Positions 29,063 through 38,078 of a DNA stretch of 64,000 nt are shown piece after piece. Location: assembly GCF_031157315.1 (NCBI RefSeq), contig NZ_JAVIFU010000004.1, positions 124,001 to 188,000 on the forward strand, given 5' to 3'. The translations under genes were made by a program, and so were the position numbers. This DNA comes from Paenibacillus sp. LHD-38. Its GTDB lineage: Bacteria > Bacillota > Bacilli > Paenibacillales > Paenibacillaceae. Numbering within the stretch: the stretch's first letter is position 1; every line of letters starts with the position of its first letter. The notes beneath the pieces are model-generated. The model was not told where the DNA came from. It worked only from the letters and a program-made list of their open reading frames with translations, and searched no databases.

Positions 29063-29132
29063 ATAGTGAGGAAAACCTCACTCGCCATGAGCCTTTGGTT
29101 CATGGGGAATGAGATTTACCTCACTATTTTTT
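29063..29132 (+). terminator. Branched terminator after pit
   Basis: ATAGTGAGG (29063-29071) pairs with CCTCACTAT (29119-29127), followed by T. Inside, CCATGAGCC and GGTTCATGG form a second arm. Confidence 0.75.
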
Positions 29133-29141
29133 GTGTTCTCT

Positions 29142-29455
29142 TGTGGACAACCATTATCGAAATTGCGCGAAATTTGCGTGTATACACATAATTAATAACA
29201 GCTGTGTATGGAATCGCTGCGGCGACAACAGTAATAAGCGGCGATATGGGAAATGATGTTGTGGATGAGTGAGAGCTGAAGCAGTAAGCTCTCCAAAATC
29301 AATAAGATATACACATCGAATGAACAGCTGTGCATGGAACGTAATCGAGATGCTGCCGAAGCCTGTCGAAGGTTGCACTTGTGCACAGGCGTTTTTGAAA
29401 AACAGCGATCGTTGTTCAAAATCCTGTGGATAGCTTGGCGAAAATCTTATCCACA
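29142..29455. promoter_or_regulatory. Cluster of DnaA-box-like 9-mers in a gene-free stretch
   Basis: The 470 bases between pit and the next gene show no coding region. They hold a perfect DnaA box, TTATCCACA (29447-29455), and five one-mismatch matches to TTATNCACA on either strand: GTATACACA (29180), TGTGGATGA (29260), ATATACACA (29307), TTGTGCACA (29379) and TGTGGATAG (29425). Looser ones lie at 29142, 29203 and 29329. Clusters of DnaA boxes away from the origin titrate DnaA or seat it as a transcription factor in Bacillus. No replication gene lies nearby. Confidence 0.5.
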
Positions 29456-29604
29456 GGCGAATAAGTTGATTTTCTTGTGTGTGAGAATGTGAATAAACCA
29501 TCGCAAGCAAAACACCCCAAATGCAGCGCGTTGCGCTGCAATCAGGGATGCTTCACTTGGGACGATGTAGGTTAAATATATCCAAACCATACTCTTGCGG
29601 GAGG

Positions 29605-30132
29605 TTATCGACGGCGTTTTGGCTTGCGGCGGCGAACTCCGTTGTTGCTTGAGCCGGAGCTTGGCTTGCGACGCTTTCGGCGCTTTGGTTTCCATTCGCC
29701 GTCGTCATCATCGGAATCGGACGATGACTTTTTGCTGAAGGAGCCCATGAGCACTTTGACCAGCGGCGCCATTTGGGAGACGCTGGACATGACCTTTTGG
29801 ACTTTCGTAACCGTTGTAAGAATACCGTCAATACCGCCAATCCGATCGATGTAACCTTTGATTTCACCTAGGCTGGCAAGGGAGAAGCCGCCTGCTTTGG
29901 AGCTGGCGGTCGTTTCGATTAACTCAGCTGTTGATTCCGGTATAACGGCGGGCAGGATATCCTGCGTTTGCGGCGATGGTGATGCCGGCGGCATCGTCGG
30001 CAGGTCTCCGCCAAAGTTGAAGCCGCTCGACTTGGCGCCGGACGATTTGCTTGGCGGGCCTTGCGTAAGCCGTTGGCCGCCGTGCCAATCGTATTGCTGG
30101 TTGCCGTTACCGGGGTTATTGCGATAATTCAC
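29605..30132 (-). CDS. Basic-tailed protein, YqfQ/VrrA-like
   Basis: About 175 residues from a GTG at 30132 that follows AGAAGGG by 9 bases; the open frame extends to 30180. An N-terminal Asn/Gly/Gln-rich region and a Pro/Ser stretch lead into a conserved-looking helical middle (LGEIKGYIDRIGGIDGILTTV, VQKVMSSVSQMAPLVKVL). An acidic SDSDDDDG run and a strongly basic tail rich in KRRKRR and RRRKPKRRR follow. The middle resembles what I recall of the YqfQ/VrrA family of bacilli; function unknown. The polar tail suggests nucleic-acid, polyanion or spore-layer contact. Confidence 0.7.
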   Translation of the reverse strand: MNYRNNPGNGNQQYDWHGGQRLTQGPPSKSSGAKSSGFNFGGDLPTMPPASPSPQTQDILPAVIPESTAELIETTASSKAGGFSLASLGEIKGYIDRIGGIDGILTTVTKVQKVMSSVSQMAPLVKVLMGSFSKKSSSDSDDDDGEWKPKRRKRRKPSSGSSNNGVRRRKPKRRR

Positions 30133-30367
30133 ACGGATCACAACCCTTCTTTTATAACAGTCTATGGTGTAGGCGAACATACGGATTGGACGAATGCCCC
30201 GGGTACCGGATTTTTTCTGGATAAATGCCCTGTGCTTGTATGCGTCGGCGCTTCAAAACGGCGCCGTGGTCATCTTCCACTCTGTGATGCGTGAATACGG
30301 TAATGTTTGAAAAAAACGGTTAAAAAAGATACAATAGTAACATTAGTTTTAATAGGAGTGAATTCAC

Positions 30368-30658
30368 ATGCAGCTCAAAAAGCTGAACGATAAAGCAATA
30401 GATCAATTATTCGAAGCGATTCTAACATTGAAGTCGGTAGAGGAATGTTATGTGTTCTTTGACGATTTGTGCACAGTGAATGAAATCCAGTCGTTATCCC
30501 AAAGACTTGAAGTAGCGCGTATGCTCGGCAAGGGCAGTACATACAACGCAATCGAGGCAGAAACGGGTGCCAGCACAGCAACGATTTCAAGGGTGAAGCG
30601 TTGTTTGAACTATGGTAATGACGGATATAAAATGGCTTTAGAACGTTTGGGAAGGTAG
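30368..30658 (+). CDS. yerC: YerC/YecD-family TrpR-like regulator
   Basis: 96-residue helical DNA-binding protein of the TrpR superfamily. It has KSVEECYVFFDDLCTVNEI, QSLSQRLEVARML and the helix-turn-helix TYNAIEAETGASTATISRVKRCL. This matches the YerC/YecD family, conserved near yerB in B. subtilis. TAGGAG lies before the ATG. The target is not evident. It is followed after 11 bases by a chelatase-like gene, so the two are probably co-transcribed. Confidence 0.9.
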   Translation: MQLKKLNDKAIDQLFEAILTLKSVEECYVFFDDLCTVNEIQSLSQRLEVARMLGKGSTYNAIEAETGASTATISRVKRCLNYGNDGYKMALERLGR

Positions 30659-30669
30659 GTAAACCTTCA

Positions 30670-31452
30670 ATGAAGCCAGGCATTCTCGTGATTAGTCACG
30701 GCTCCAGAGAAGCTGCGTGGGTCAAGCTGGTCGATGATGCCGTCATTGCGGCAGCGGCTTCGCCGTGCTTATCAGATATTCCTATTGTGTCGTCCTTTCT
30801 CGAAATTATTGAGGGACGGCTTATTCAGGATGGAATCGATGAGCTTGAACGCCAAGGTGTAACGGACATGTATGTCGTGCCGTTCTTCATTTCGTCTGGC
30901 AGCACGCATGTGGATGAAATCGGGCAAGCATTTGGTTTGCCTTGGCTTACGGATCTGGAGGGAGACCTTGGTACCTTTCGCGTATCGGCAAACGTACGCT
31001 ACGGTCTGCCGATCGATGATGATCCGGAAATTGCAGAGCTGCTTGCAGCGAACATAGCGGAATTATCCACGGAACCAGAGAAGGAAGCTTTGCTGCTTAT
31101 TGGACACGGCAGCAAGGAAAAGATGTTTCACGAGCGCTGGCAGGAAGGCCTGCTGAAGCTCGGCGAGCGGCTGCGCGCACTAGGCGGATATAAGCGAGCA
31201 GAGTACGCGATGCTGCTGCCCGATCAAGCCGCGGCGAAGCTTGCAGAGATGCAGGCCGCAAACCCGGGGGAAGCGGTCATTGTTGTACCGCTGTTTCTGA
31301 GCCGGGGTTATTTTACAAACCATGTAATTCCGACTCGACTAACAGGACTAGAGTATCGATATAACGGTAAGGCAATGCTTCCTAATCAGGCGATTGAAAG
31401 ATGGCTGGAGCGTCAGATGCTGGAGGGCCTGCAGCGTTTGAATGAAAAGTAG
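30670..31452 (+). CDS. CbiX/SirB-like sirohydrochlorin chelatase family protein
   Basis: 260-residue protein made of two tandem CbiX-type half domains, each opening with a His-Gly-Ser motif: VISHGSREAAWVKLVDD at the start and LLIGHGSKEKMFHERW near residue 142. VVPFFISSGSTHVDE and VVPLFLSRGYFTNHVIP are the matching metal-site strands. Members insert Co, Ni or Fe into sirohydrochlorin-type tetrapyrroles. No siroheme or cobalamin genes are nearby, so the metal and product are uncertain. Confidence 0.85.
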   Translation: MKPGILVISHGSREAAWVKLVDDAVIAAAASPCLSDIPIVSSFLEIIEGRLIQDGIDELERQGVTDMYVVPFFISSGSTHVDEIGQAFGLPWLTDLEGDLGTFRVSANVRYGLPIDDDPEIAELLAANIAELSTEPEKEALLLIGHGSKEKMFHERWQEGLLKLGERLRALGGYKRAEYAMLLPDQAAAKLAEMQAANPGEAVIVVPLFLSRGYFTNHVIPTRLTGLEYRYNGKAMLPNQAIERWLERQMLEGLQRLNEK

Positions 31453-31510
31453 AGAGCATTCTTTTATTCATAGAAGCTAGGTTGAATGGATGGTTAGGAG
31501 TGGAGCCGAG

Positions 31511-32425
31511 ATGGCAATCAAACGGGCGAGACTTATTTATAACCCGACATCGGGAAGAGAAGAAATGAAAAAGCGTCTGCCTGATATTCTTCAGCGGCTT
31601 GAGCAGGGCGGCATTGAAACGAGCTGTCACGCGACGATCGGAGAAGGAGACGCAACGCTTGCGGCAGCGGAAGCGGCGGATCGCGGCTATGACATGATCA
31701 TTGCGGCGGGCGGTGACGGCACGCTGTATGAGGTCATTAACGGTCTCACGAGCAAGCAGAACCGGCCTCCGCTCGGCATACTGCCGGTGGGCACAACGAA
31801 TGATTTTGCACGGGCGATGGGCATTCCGAAGCACTGGGAGTACGCCGTCGACCTGATTATTCAACAATACAGTCGGCCGATTGATGTCGGTAAGGCGAAT
31901 GAGCGTTATTTTATCAACATTGCCGGGGGCGGCTCCTTGACGGAGCTGACGTATGATGTGCCGAGCAAGCTGAAGACGATGATAGGCCAGTTGGCTTATT
32001 ATATGAAGGGCATGGAGAAAATGACCCGCCTTCGTCCAACCGAGCTGACCTTTCAAGCCGCTGGCGTAGGCGAGTTCCACGATGAATTCATGATGTTCCT
32101 TATCTGCAACAGCAACTCGGTCGGCGGCTTCGAGCGGTTAGCGCCAGACTCTAAGCTGGATGACGGCTTATTGGATGTGCTGCTTATCCGTAAATGTAAC
32201 CTGCCTGAGTTTATTAAGCTGGTCACACTGGCGCTGCGCGGCGAGCATTTGAATGATCCGCATGTGATTCATTTCCGGACGGATGAGCTTAAAGTAACGA
32301 CGCCGGATTACGTGCAGATTAACCTCGACGGCGAATATGGCGGTGTGCTGCCATGCACGTTCTCGGTGTTGCCTTCGCATTTGCGGATTTTTGCGGATGA
32401 GACCGGTGAATCGACTTACCGTTAA
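31511..32425 (+). CDS. dagK: Diacylglycerol kinase family lipid kinase (DgkB-like)
   Basis: 304 residues from the ATG at 31511, behind GGAGTGGAG; the frame opens at 31490. It contains RARLIYNPTSGRE, the nucleotide-binding AAGGDGTLYEVINGL and LPVGTTNDFARAMGIP, all typical of the soluble DgkB/YegS family that phosphorylates diacylglycerol for lipid recycling. B. subtilis dgkB (yerQ) sits beside yefA (rlmCD) in the same order, which supports the assignment. Confidence 0.92.
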   Translation: MAIKRARLIYNPTSGREEMKKRLPDILQRLEQGGIETSCHATIGEGDATLAAAEAADRGYDMIIAAGGDGTLYEVINGLTSKQNRPPLGILPVGTTNDFARAMGIPKHWEYAVDLIIQQYSRPIDVGKANERYFINIAGGGSLTELTYDVPSKLKTMIGQLAYYMKGMEKMTRLRPTELTFQAAGVGEFHDEFMMFLICNSNSVGGFERLAPDSKLDDGLLDVLLIRKCNLPEFIKLVTLALRGEHLNDPHVIHFRTDELKVTTPDYVQINLDGEYGGVLPCTFSVLPSHLRIFADETGESTYR

Positions 32426-32505
32426 GAACGGTTGAATGCGGGAATTAGGGAATAATGGATAGCAATAAGTAAGCAACAGCATTGAAGATAGAGCGGAGAG
32501 AGTTT

Positions 32506-34002
32506 ATGAACAAAGGCAGAAGCAGAGGCGGCAAAGGGAGAGCGCGCGGCGCGGCTGGTGTGAGTGCGAGTGCGGCGGTCCCGGTAGATGCTCCTTTTCA
32601 GAAAAATGAAGAAGTCACCGTCGATATCATCGGCTTGACGCATGACGGAGAAGGGGTAGGCCGCGCTGACGGCTTTACCCTTTTTATACAGGGGGCGCTT
32701 CCCGGTGAACGCGTGCGCGCCAAGGTGATGAAGGTCAAGAAGCAATACGGCTATGCCAGGCTTGAAGAGCTGGTGCTGAAGAGCCCTTCGCGCATTGAGC
32801 CGCCTTGCGATATTTATAAGGAGTGCGGCGGCTGCCAGCTGCAGCACTTTGATTACCCCGCGCAGCTGGAGTGGAAGCGGCAGCATGTCGTGGACAATTT
32901 GGTGCGGATCGGAAAGCTGCATGTGGCGGGAGAAGGCAGTCTTGCGGATGGAAAGAGCGTTTCAGAGGGAATCATCGTACATCCTACGGTTGGCATGGAC
33001 GAGCCTTGGCGCTACCGGAACAAAGCTTCGGTACCGATCGGAGTGAGCGCTCATGACGGGCAATTGATCGCGGGCTTCTACGCACGCGGCAGCCATCGAA
33101 TTATTGATATGGATGATTGCCTAATCGAGCATGAGCATAACGACGAGGTGATTCGCGTCGTGAAGCGGATTAGCCGGGAGCTGGGCGCTTCGCCATACGA
33201 TGAACAATCGGGCCGCGGCGTGCTGCGCCATGTCATGGCGCGGACGGGTGTCGTGACGGGTGAAATCATGGTTGTGCTGGTGACGAACGGCAAGAAGCTG
33301 CCTCAGGCGGAGCAGTGGGTTAAGCGTATCCGCGAGGAGCTGCCGGGCGTAAAGAGCATCGTTCAGAACGTTAACGAGCGGAACACGAACGTCATTTTTG
33401 GCGATGAGACTCTTGTTCTCTGGGGAAGCGAGGTCATCTATGATGAGCTCGACGGTATCCGCTTCGCGATCTCGGCGAGATCGTTTTATCAGGTTAATCC
33501 GATGCAGACGGTTGAGCTTTACCGCAAAGCCGTGGAATATGCCGGATTGACAGGAACGGAAACGGTAATTGATGCCTACTGCGGAATCGGCACCATATCG
33601 CTGTTCCTTGCTCGGCAGGCTGGGCGCGTTTATGGCGTGGAGATTGTGCCGGAAGCCATCGAGGATGCGGCTCGCAATGCAGCGTTGAACGGCATATCCA
33701 ATGCTTCTTTTGAAGCTGGGCCAGCCGAGGTTGTCATTCCCCGTTGGCGCAAGGAAGGCATCAAGGCGGATGTGATCGTCGTTGATCCGCCTCGCAAAGG
33801 CTGCGATCCCGCATTGCTCGAGACGATTCTGGCGATGCAGCCGGAGAGAGTCGTTTACGTGAGCTGCAATCCTTCTACGCTGGCAAGAGATTTGCGCGTG
33901 CTTGAGGACGGCGGATACCGGACGGATGAGGTTGTGCCTGTGGATATGTTCCCTTGGACGGTCCATGTGGAGTGTGTGGTCAGGTTAACTCGTGAGGGTT
34001 AA
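32506..34002 (+). CDS. rlmCD: 23S rRNA (uracil-5)-methyltransferase RlmCD-type
   Basis: 498 residues from the ATG at 32506 (GGAGAG upstream); a TTG at 32482 is in frame. A basic Gly/Arg-rich start is followed by a TRAM RNA-binding domain. Iron-sulfur ligands lie in [14 protein letters not shown] and DMDDCLIEH. The SAM-dependent domain shows [28 protein letters not shown] and DPPRKGCDP, and the catalytic Cys lies in [14 protein letters not shown]. Gram-positive bacteria use a single enzyme for both 23S sites; which sites this one modifies is inferred. Confidence 0.93.
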   Translation: MNKGRSRGGKGRARGAAGVSASAAVPVDAPFQKNEEVTVDIIGLTHDGEGVGRADGFTLFIQGALPGERVRAKVMKVKKQYGYARLEELVLKSPSRIEPPCDIYKECGGCQLQHFDYPAQLEWKRQHVVDNLVRIGKLHVAGEGSLADGKSVSEGIIVHPTVGMDEPWRYRNKASVPIGVSAHDGQLIAGFYARGSHRIIDMDDCLIEHEHNDEVIRVVKRISRELGASPYDEQSGRGVLRHVMARTGVVTGEIMVVLVTNGKKLPQAEQWVKRIREELPGVKSIVQNVNERNTNVIFGDETLVLWGSEVIYDELDGIRFAISARSFYQVNPMQTVELYRKAVEYAGLTGTETVIDAYCGIGTISLFLARQAGRVYGVEIVPEAIEDAARNAALNGISNASFEAGPAEVVIPRWRKEGIKADVIVVDPPRKGCDPALLETILAMQPERVVYVSCNPSTLARDLRVLEDGGYRTDEVVPVDMFPWTVHVECVVRLTREG

Positions 34003-34134
34003 TACAGAGAGTAAAAAACCTGATATCTGTTGGGTTATGGGGTGTAGTACAGAATAGTGATAGTGGCAGTACAGAGGTTGTAAGCGTTATGTAATATTGT
34101 ACAAAATAATCGTAATTCAACATAAAAAAACTTC

Positions 34135-34178
34135 AAAATGACGCTAGGAAGAGTTGATCCTAAGCGTCATTTTTTTTG
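34135..34178 (+). terminator. Rho-independent terminator after rlmCD
   Basis: AAAATGACGCTAGGA (34135-34149) pairs with TCCTAAGCGTCATTTT (from 34158) with one bulge, followed by a run of eight or more T. Confidence 0.92.
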
Positions 34179-34824
34179 TCCTGAAATCTGATTGGTAAAC
34201 AAGGATTCAAACTTATCGGGAGCTGATTGATCACCCGAACGGAGTGCATGACCACAGCAGATGTATGCATTAAGCCATTACTTGTTTTCCTAGCCTTTAA
34301 TTTTGCAGTTGACAATTGATAGAAAAAGCCGGGTTAAAATTGGGGGAAATGACTGTTCTTTAGCAAAAGGTTATTCAATCGAACAACGGTGGAATGCGGG
34401 TTCAGGGGTTGTTTTTTAGCTTGTGAACAGAGGATTGAAAAACATCCCTTTCTAATTATTAGTTGGGATGTATTGGCGGATTTAGTTGCGGAGCGGGTGA
34501 AGGCCTGCTTCTTTTTTTTGACAATATACGCATATGGGGCAGCTATAAACCAGTCTTCCTTAGTTCCCCCCCCGTTCCTGACCCATAACCTATTGCGCCT
34601 GAAAGTTTTTTAGCGGTTTATAGGGTTAGGCTCAGTAAAAAAAGAATTATTGCATAATAATTACAGTTTATGGATAAATTTACGGCGTATAGTAGCAATC
34701 AAGATTTCTAATCCAGCAAAAATAATTTTAAAGCTGCATAAATCGTTGGATGCTTTATGATGTTAAATTGTTGATAATTGGTTTATTACCTCATTAAAGC
34801 TCATTCACAAAACAAAGGAGTTGC
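34179..34824. other. Intergenic region before the first sugar cassette
   Basis: 646 bases with no convincing gene. A 74-codon frame (34389-34613) lacks a ribosome binding site and family features. The last 200 bases are A/T-rich and probably hold the promoter of the following permease operon, but no clean -35/-10 pair stands out, which would suit activator-dependent expression. Confidence 0.5.
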
Positions 34825-35709
34825 ATGGCCATGAAAACTTGGAAGGAATCAGCAACGGGATATATATTTATCGGCCCCATGATGCTAGGGGTGGTGGTGC
34901 TTACCATTATTCCGTTGATCGCTACAATTCTGCTAAGTTTAGTGGATTGGAACTTTGTAAGCGGGCTGAACCAAATGAAGTTTGTCGGTCTGGACAATTT
35001 TATTAGATTGTTTAATGACGATACTTTCTTTACAGCATTTAAAAATAATATATTGCTGCTTATTGTCGTGCCTGCCACGATGCTGTTTTCTCTACTCATT
35101 GCGATTGTGTTGAACAAAAAAGTGTTTTTTAAAGATGCTTTTAAAGTAATCTATTTTATGCCGTATATTTCCAGTATAGTTGCTGTAGCCGCCGTATGGC
35201 GAGTATTAATGCACCCTACGTACGGCCCGCTTAATGAATTTCTTAAATCCATCGGTATTGATAACCCGCCTCTATGGTTGGCTGACTCTGATTTCGCCCT
35301 GTTGTCGGTCATGATTATTATGGTCTGGGTTCAAATCGGTTATAACCTGATCATCTATATCGCAGCGCTTCAAAATATCCCGAAGGATCTGTATGAAGCC
35401 GCTAATATTGACGGTGCAAGTGCATGGGAGCAGTTTCGCAACGTTACCGTCCCTATGCTCTCGCCCACATCATTTTTTCTGCTCGTCACCGGCGTGATCA
35501 GTTCGTTTAAAGCATTTGACCTCATAGCCGTTCTAACCCAGGGAGGACCATCCGATTCCACCTCGGTAATTGTTTATTATTTGTATGAAACAGCGTTTAT
35601 TAATTTGAAATCAGGGTATTCGTCCGCGATGGCTGTGGTATTGCTAGCTTTTGTTCTTCTTTTGACAGTCTTTCAATGGCTCGGTCAAAAAAAATGGGTT
35701 AATTATTAA
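34825..35709 (+). CDS. CUT1 sugar ABC transporter permease 1 (MalF-like)
   Basis: 294-residue inner-membrane permease with about six helices. The cytoplasmic EAA loop reads LYEAANIDGASAWEQFRNVTVP, typical of oligosaccharide importers. AAAGGAG lies 5 bases before the ATG; an ATG at 34831 is also possible. First of a cassette: permease, permease, binding protein, kinase, regulator. No ATPase is encoded, as is usual where one MsmX-type ATPase serves several importers. Confidence 0.92.
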   Translation: MAMKTWKESATGYIFIGPMMLGVVVLTIIPLIATILLSLVDWNFVSGLNQMKFVGLDNFIRLFNDDTFFTAFKNNILLLIVVPATMLFSLLIAIVLNKKVFFKDAFKVIYFMPYISSIVAVAAVWRVLMHPTYGPLNEFLKSIGIDNPPLWLADSDFALLSVMIIMVWVQIGYNLIIYIAALQNIPKDLYEAANIDGASAWEQFRNVTVPMLSPTSFFLLVTGVISSFKAFDLIAVLTQGGPSDSTSVIVYYLYETAFINLKSGYSSAMAVVLLAFVLLLTVFQWLGQKKWVNY

Positions 35710-35726
35710 AAAAGGGGGAACATTGC

Positions 35727-36557
35727 ATGCGATCAGATAAACTATCAAAGATTGTAATCACCATCATCATGGGAGGCATCGGGATCTTTTTCCTAATGCC
35801 GTTTCTATGGATGGTTTCCGCTTCGCTCAAGCCGGAAATGGACGTATTTAATTACCCGATTCAGTTGATTCCAACAACTTGGCGTGCCATAGAAAACTAT
35901 ACGGAGGTATGGGCGGGTGACTTTTCGTTTGCTCTCTATTACTGGAATTCGATCAAAGTTACATTGTTGACGACGGCGACCTCCGTCATTGTATCCGCCA
36001 TGGCGGGTTATGGATTCTCTAAAATTGCTTTCAAGGGAAGAGAGAAAACATTTCTTGTCGTTTTGATCACTTATATGGTCCCGCATCAAGCCTTTCTTGT
36101 TCCGCAATTTATTATGTACCGTTGGTTCGGACTCTTTGACATGCATCTTGGACTGATTCTCCTGGGAAGCTTCAGCGTTATCGGCACCTTCTTGCTTCGC
36201 CAATTTTTCATGGGCGTTCATAACGAATATATCGAATCAGCACGTATCGATGGAGCGGGACACTTCCGGATTTTCATCAGTATTGCGATGCCGCTTGTCC
36301 GGCCCGCCATTGCCACGTATGCGATCTTGCGTTTTATCTGGACTTGGAATGATTACCAAAACCCGCTCATATTTTTGCGGTCGGAAAATTTATTCACTAT
36401 ACAGCTTGGTATTCGGAAATTCGCAGACATTAACGGTGAATTCTATTCACTGATTATGGCTGGAGCCGTATCGGCCATTTTGCCTCTGCTCATTATATTT
36501 ATCATCGGTCAGAAGAATGTCATTGAGGGTATTGCTGCGGGAGGTGTTAAAGGATAA
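35727..36557 (+). CDS. CUT1 sugar ABC transporter permease 2 (MalG-like)
   Basis: 276-residue permease with the MalG-type opening LMPFLWMVSASLKPEMDVF and the EAA loop EYIESARIDGAGHFRIFISIAMPLVRP. It pairs with the upstream permease, 17 bases away, to form the channel; an AAAAGGGGG site precedes it. The ending QKNVIEGIAAGGVKG is typical of this subfamily. Confidence 0.92.
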   Translation: MRSDKLSKIVITIIMGGIGIFFLMPFLWMVSASLKPEMDVFNYPIQLIPTTWRAIENYTEVWAGDFSFALYYWNSIKVTLLTTATSVIVSAMAGYGFSKIAFKGREKTFLVVLITYMVPHQAFLVPQFIMYRWFGLFDMHLGLILLGSFSVIGTFLLRQFFMGVHNEYIESARIDGAGHFRIFISIAMPLVRPAIATYAILRFIWTWNDYQNPLIFLRSENLFTIQLGIRKFADINGEFYSLIMAGAVSAILPLLIIFIIGQKNVIEGIAAGGVKG

Positions 36558-36637
36558 GAAATAACAGTTTGGACAATACAGGTTTATAAGTGGAATGAAT
36601 TCGTATAATTAAAATCAATCAAAAGGGGATGAAAAAG

Positions 36638-37987
36638 ATGAAGAAAACGAAGAAACATTGGGCTTTTATTCTTACTTCAATTGCATTAATTGTAGGTTTG
36701 CTCAGCGGTTGCGCTGGAGGCGGTACTCAGAATGGGGAGCAGTCAGCTCCCGAAAATAACGCTAATCAGGTCACATTGAAACTTCACTTCTGGTACAATG
36801 AAGATCAGGACAATTGGAAAACGGTCTACAGCGAGTTCCAAAAAAAATATCCGAACATTAAGATCGAAGCAGTAACCGCTGGAGACAACAATGCGAATGA
36901 ATATCTGAAAAGGCTTGATCTTGCCTCCGCATCCGGCGATCAGATTGATATCATGATGTTCTCCAATGCAACCTATTACTCTCAGCGTGTTACGGCCAAT
37001 ATGCTGGAGCCGCTGAACGATTACATCGCAAAAGACGGCTTTAAGATGGAAGACGAATACTACATGGATACGACCTATGGCGATACCGTCTACGGTTTGC
37101 CCGCCAAGAAAAATATTTACTTTGTAATGATGAACAAAAATCATTTGGACGAAGCCGGGCTATCGGTTCCTAAAGATTGGACCTGGGACGAATTCCTTGA
37201 TTACTCGAAGAAGCTGACCAAAGGCGAGGGAGCAAGCAAAAGGTATGGAACTTACTTTCATACGTTCTCCCAATACTATCACATGGCTTTGAGCAATCAG
37301 CCGGATGATTACTTCCTTGTTAAGCCCGACGGCAAAACACTAAATATTGATAGTCCGCTAGTCAGACGTTCGCTCGAAATCCGCCAGCAAGCGGAAATGG
37401 TGGACAAGTCGGCAACGCCGTATTCGGAAACGATGAGCCAAAAGCTGAATTACAGACCACAATATTTCAATGAAAAAACAAGTATGATTCTTACGGGCGA
37501 TTTCATGATTCCTGAAGCCGGCGGATCTGATAAAGTACCGGCTAACTTTCCGACTGTATTCGCGCCTTATCCTAAAGTAAACAAAACGGATCCGATATCA
37601 ACCATTACTGCTGGAGATATCATGGCTGTATCCTCGAAATCGAAGCATAAGCAGGAAGCCTATGATTTCGTACGGTGGTATACAACTGAAGGAATTCAGC
37701 TCCAAGGAAAATATATGCCGGCGTGGAAGAAAGCAGATTTAAACAAAGTTATTGATACTTTGATTGCTTCTTCGAAAACACCGGATATGATCGACAAAGA
37801 AACTTTAATGTACACAATGACTAATAGCATCTCGCAAAAATACAACATTCCACTACCATTTAACGAAGAACTCGAAGTTGCTTTCAAGAAAGATGTTGAA
37901 AAATTCTTGCTTGGAGAAGCAGATATGGACGCCACAATTAATTCAGCGGTTCAAAAAGCGCAAGAAATTATAGAGAATAGCAAATAA
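36638..37987 (+). CDS. CUT1 sugar-binding lipoprotein
   Basis: About 449 residues from the ATG at 36638, 8 bases after AAGGGG; the ATG at 36629 touches that site. The signal peptide ends in LLSGC near residue 25. The body matches extracellular solute-binding proteins of family 1: VTLKLHFWYNEDQDNWKTVY, LDLASASGDQIDIMMFSN and YGLPAKKNIYFVMMNK. It delivers an unidentified sugar to the two permeases. A terminator hairpin separates it from the sensor kinase gene. Confidence 0.9.
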   Translation: MKKTKKHWAFILTSIALIVGLLSGCAGGGTQNGEQSAPENNANQVTLKLHFWYNEDQDNWKTVYSEFQKKYPNIKIEAVTAGDNNANEYLKRLDLASASGDQIDIMMFSNATYYSQRVTANMLEPLNDYIAKDGFKMEDEYYMDTTYGDTVYGLPAKKNIYFVMMNKNHLDEAGLSVPKDWTWDEFLDYSKKLTKGEGASKRYGTYFHTFSQYYHMALSNQPDDYFLVKPDGKTLNIDSPLVRRSLEIRQQAEMVDKSATPYSETMSQKLNYRPQYFNEKTSMILTGDFMIPEAGGSDKVPANFPTVFAPYPKVNKTDPISTITAGDIMAVSSKSKHKQEAYDFVRWYTTEGIQLQGKYMPAWKKADLNKVIDTLIASSKTPDMIDKETLMYTMTNSISQKYNIPLPFNEELEVAFKKDVEKFLLGEADMDATINSAVQKAQEIIENSK

Positions 37988-37991
37988 ACTT

Positions 37992-38036
37992 AAAATCAAC
38001 GGTCTTTTCAGATAAACTGAACAGACCGTTGATTTT
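37992..38036 (+). terminator. Terminator between binding protein and kinase genes
   Basis: AAAATCAACGGTCT (37992-38005) pairs exactly with AGACCGTTGATTTT (38023-38036). It probably limits read-through into the kinase/regulator genes, keeping them at lower levels. Confidence 0.75.
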
Positions 38037-38078
38037 CCATTTGCATGGCATCTCCACCAAGAAAGCGGTGCATTAATC

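Noticed and set aside
29624..30294. Several + strand frames opposite the YqfQ-like gene
   Set aside because: They mirror the low-complexity basic tail and Pro/Ser stretch of the - strand gene, which has the ribosome binding site and a sensible protein.
34077..34094. cre-like sequence TGTAAGCGTTATGT after rlmCD
   Set aside because: The last two positions do not fit the CcpA consensus, and it lies more than 700 bases before the next gene, upstream of a terminator.
34389..34613. 74-codon frame before the first sugar cassette
   Set aside because: No ribosome binding site, odd composition and no family features.
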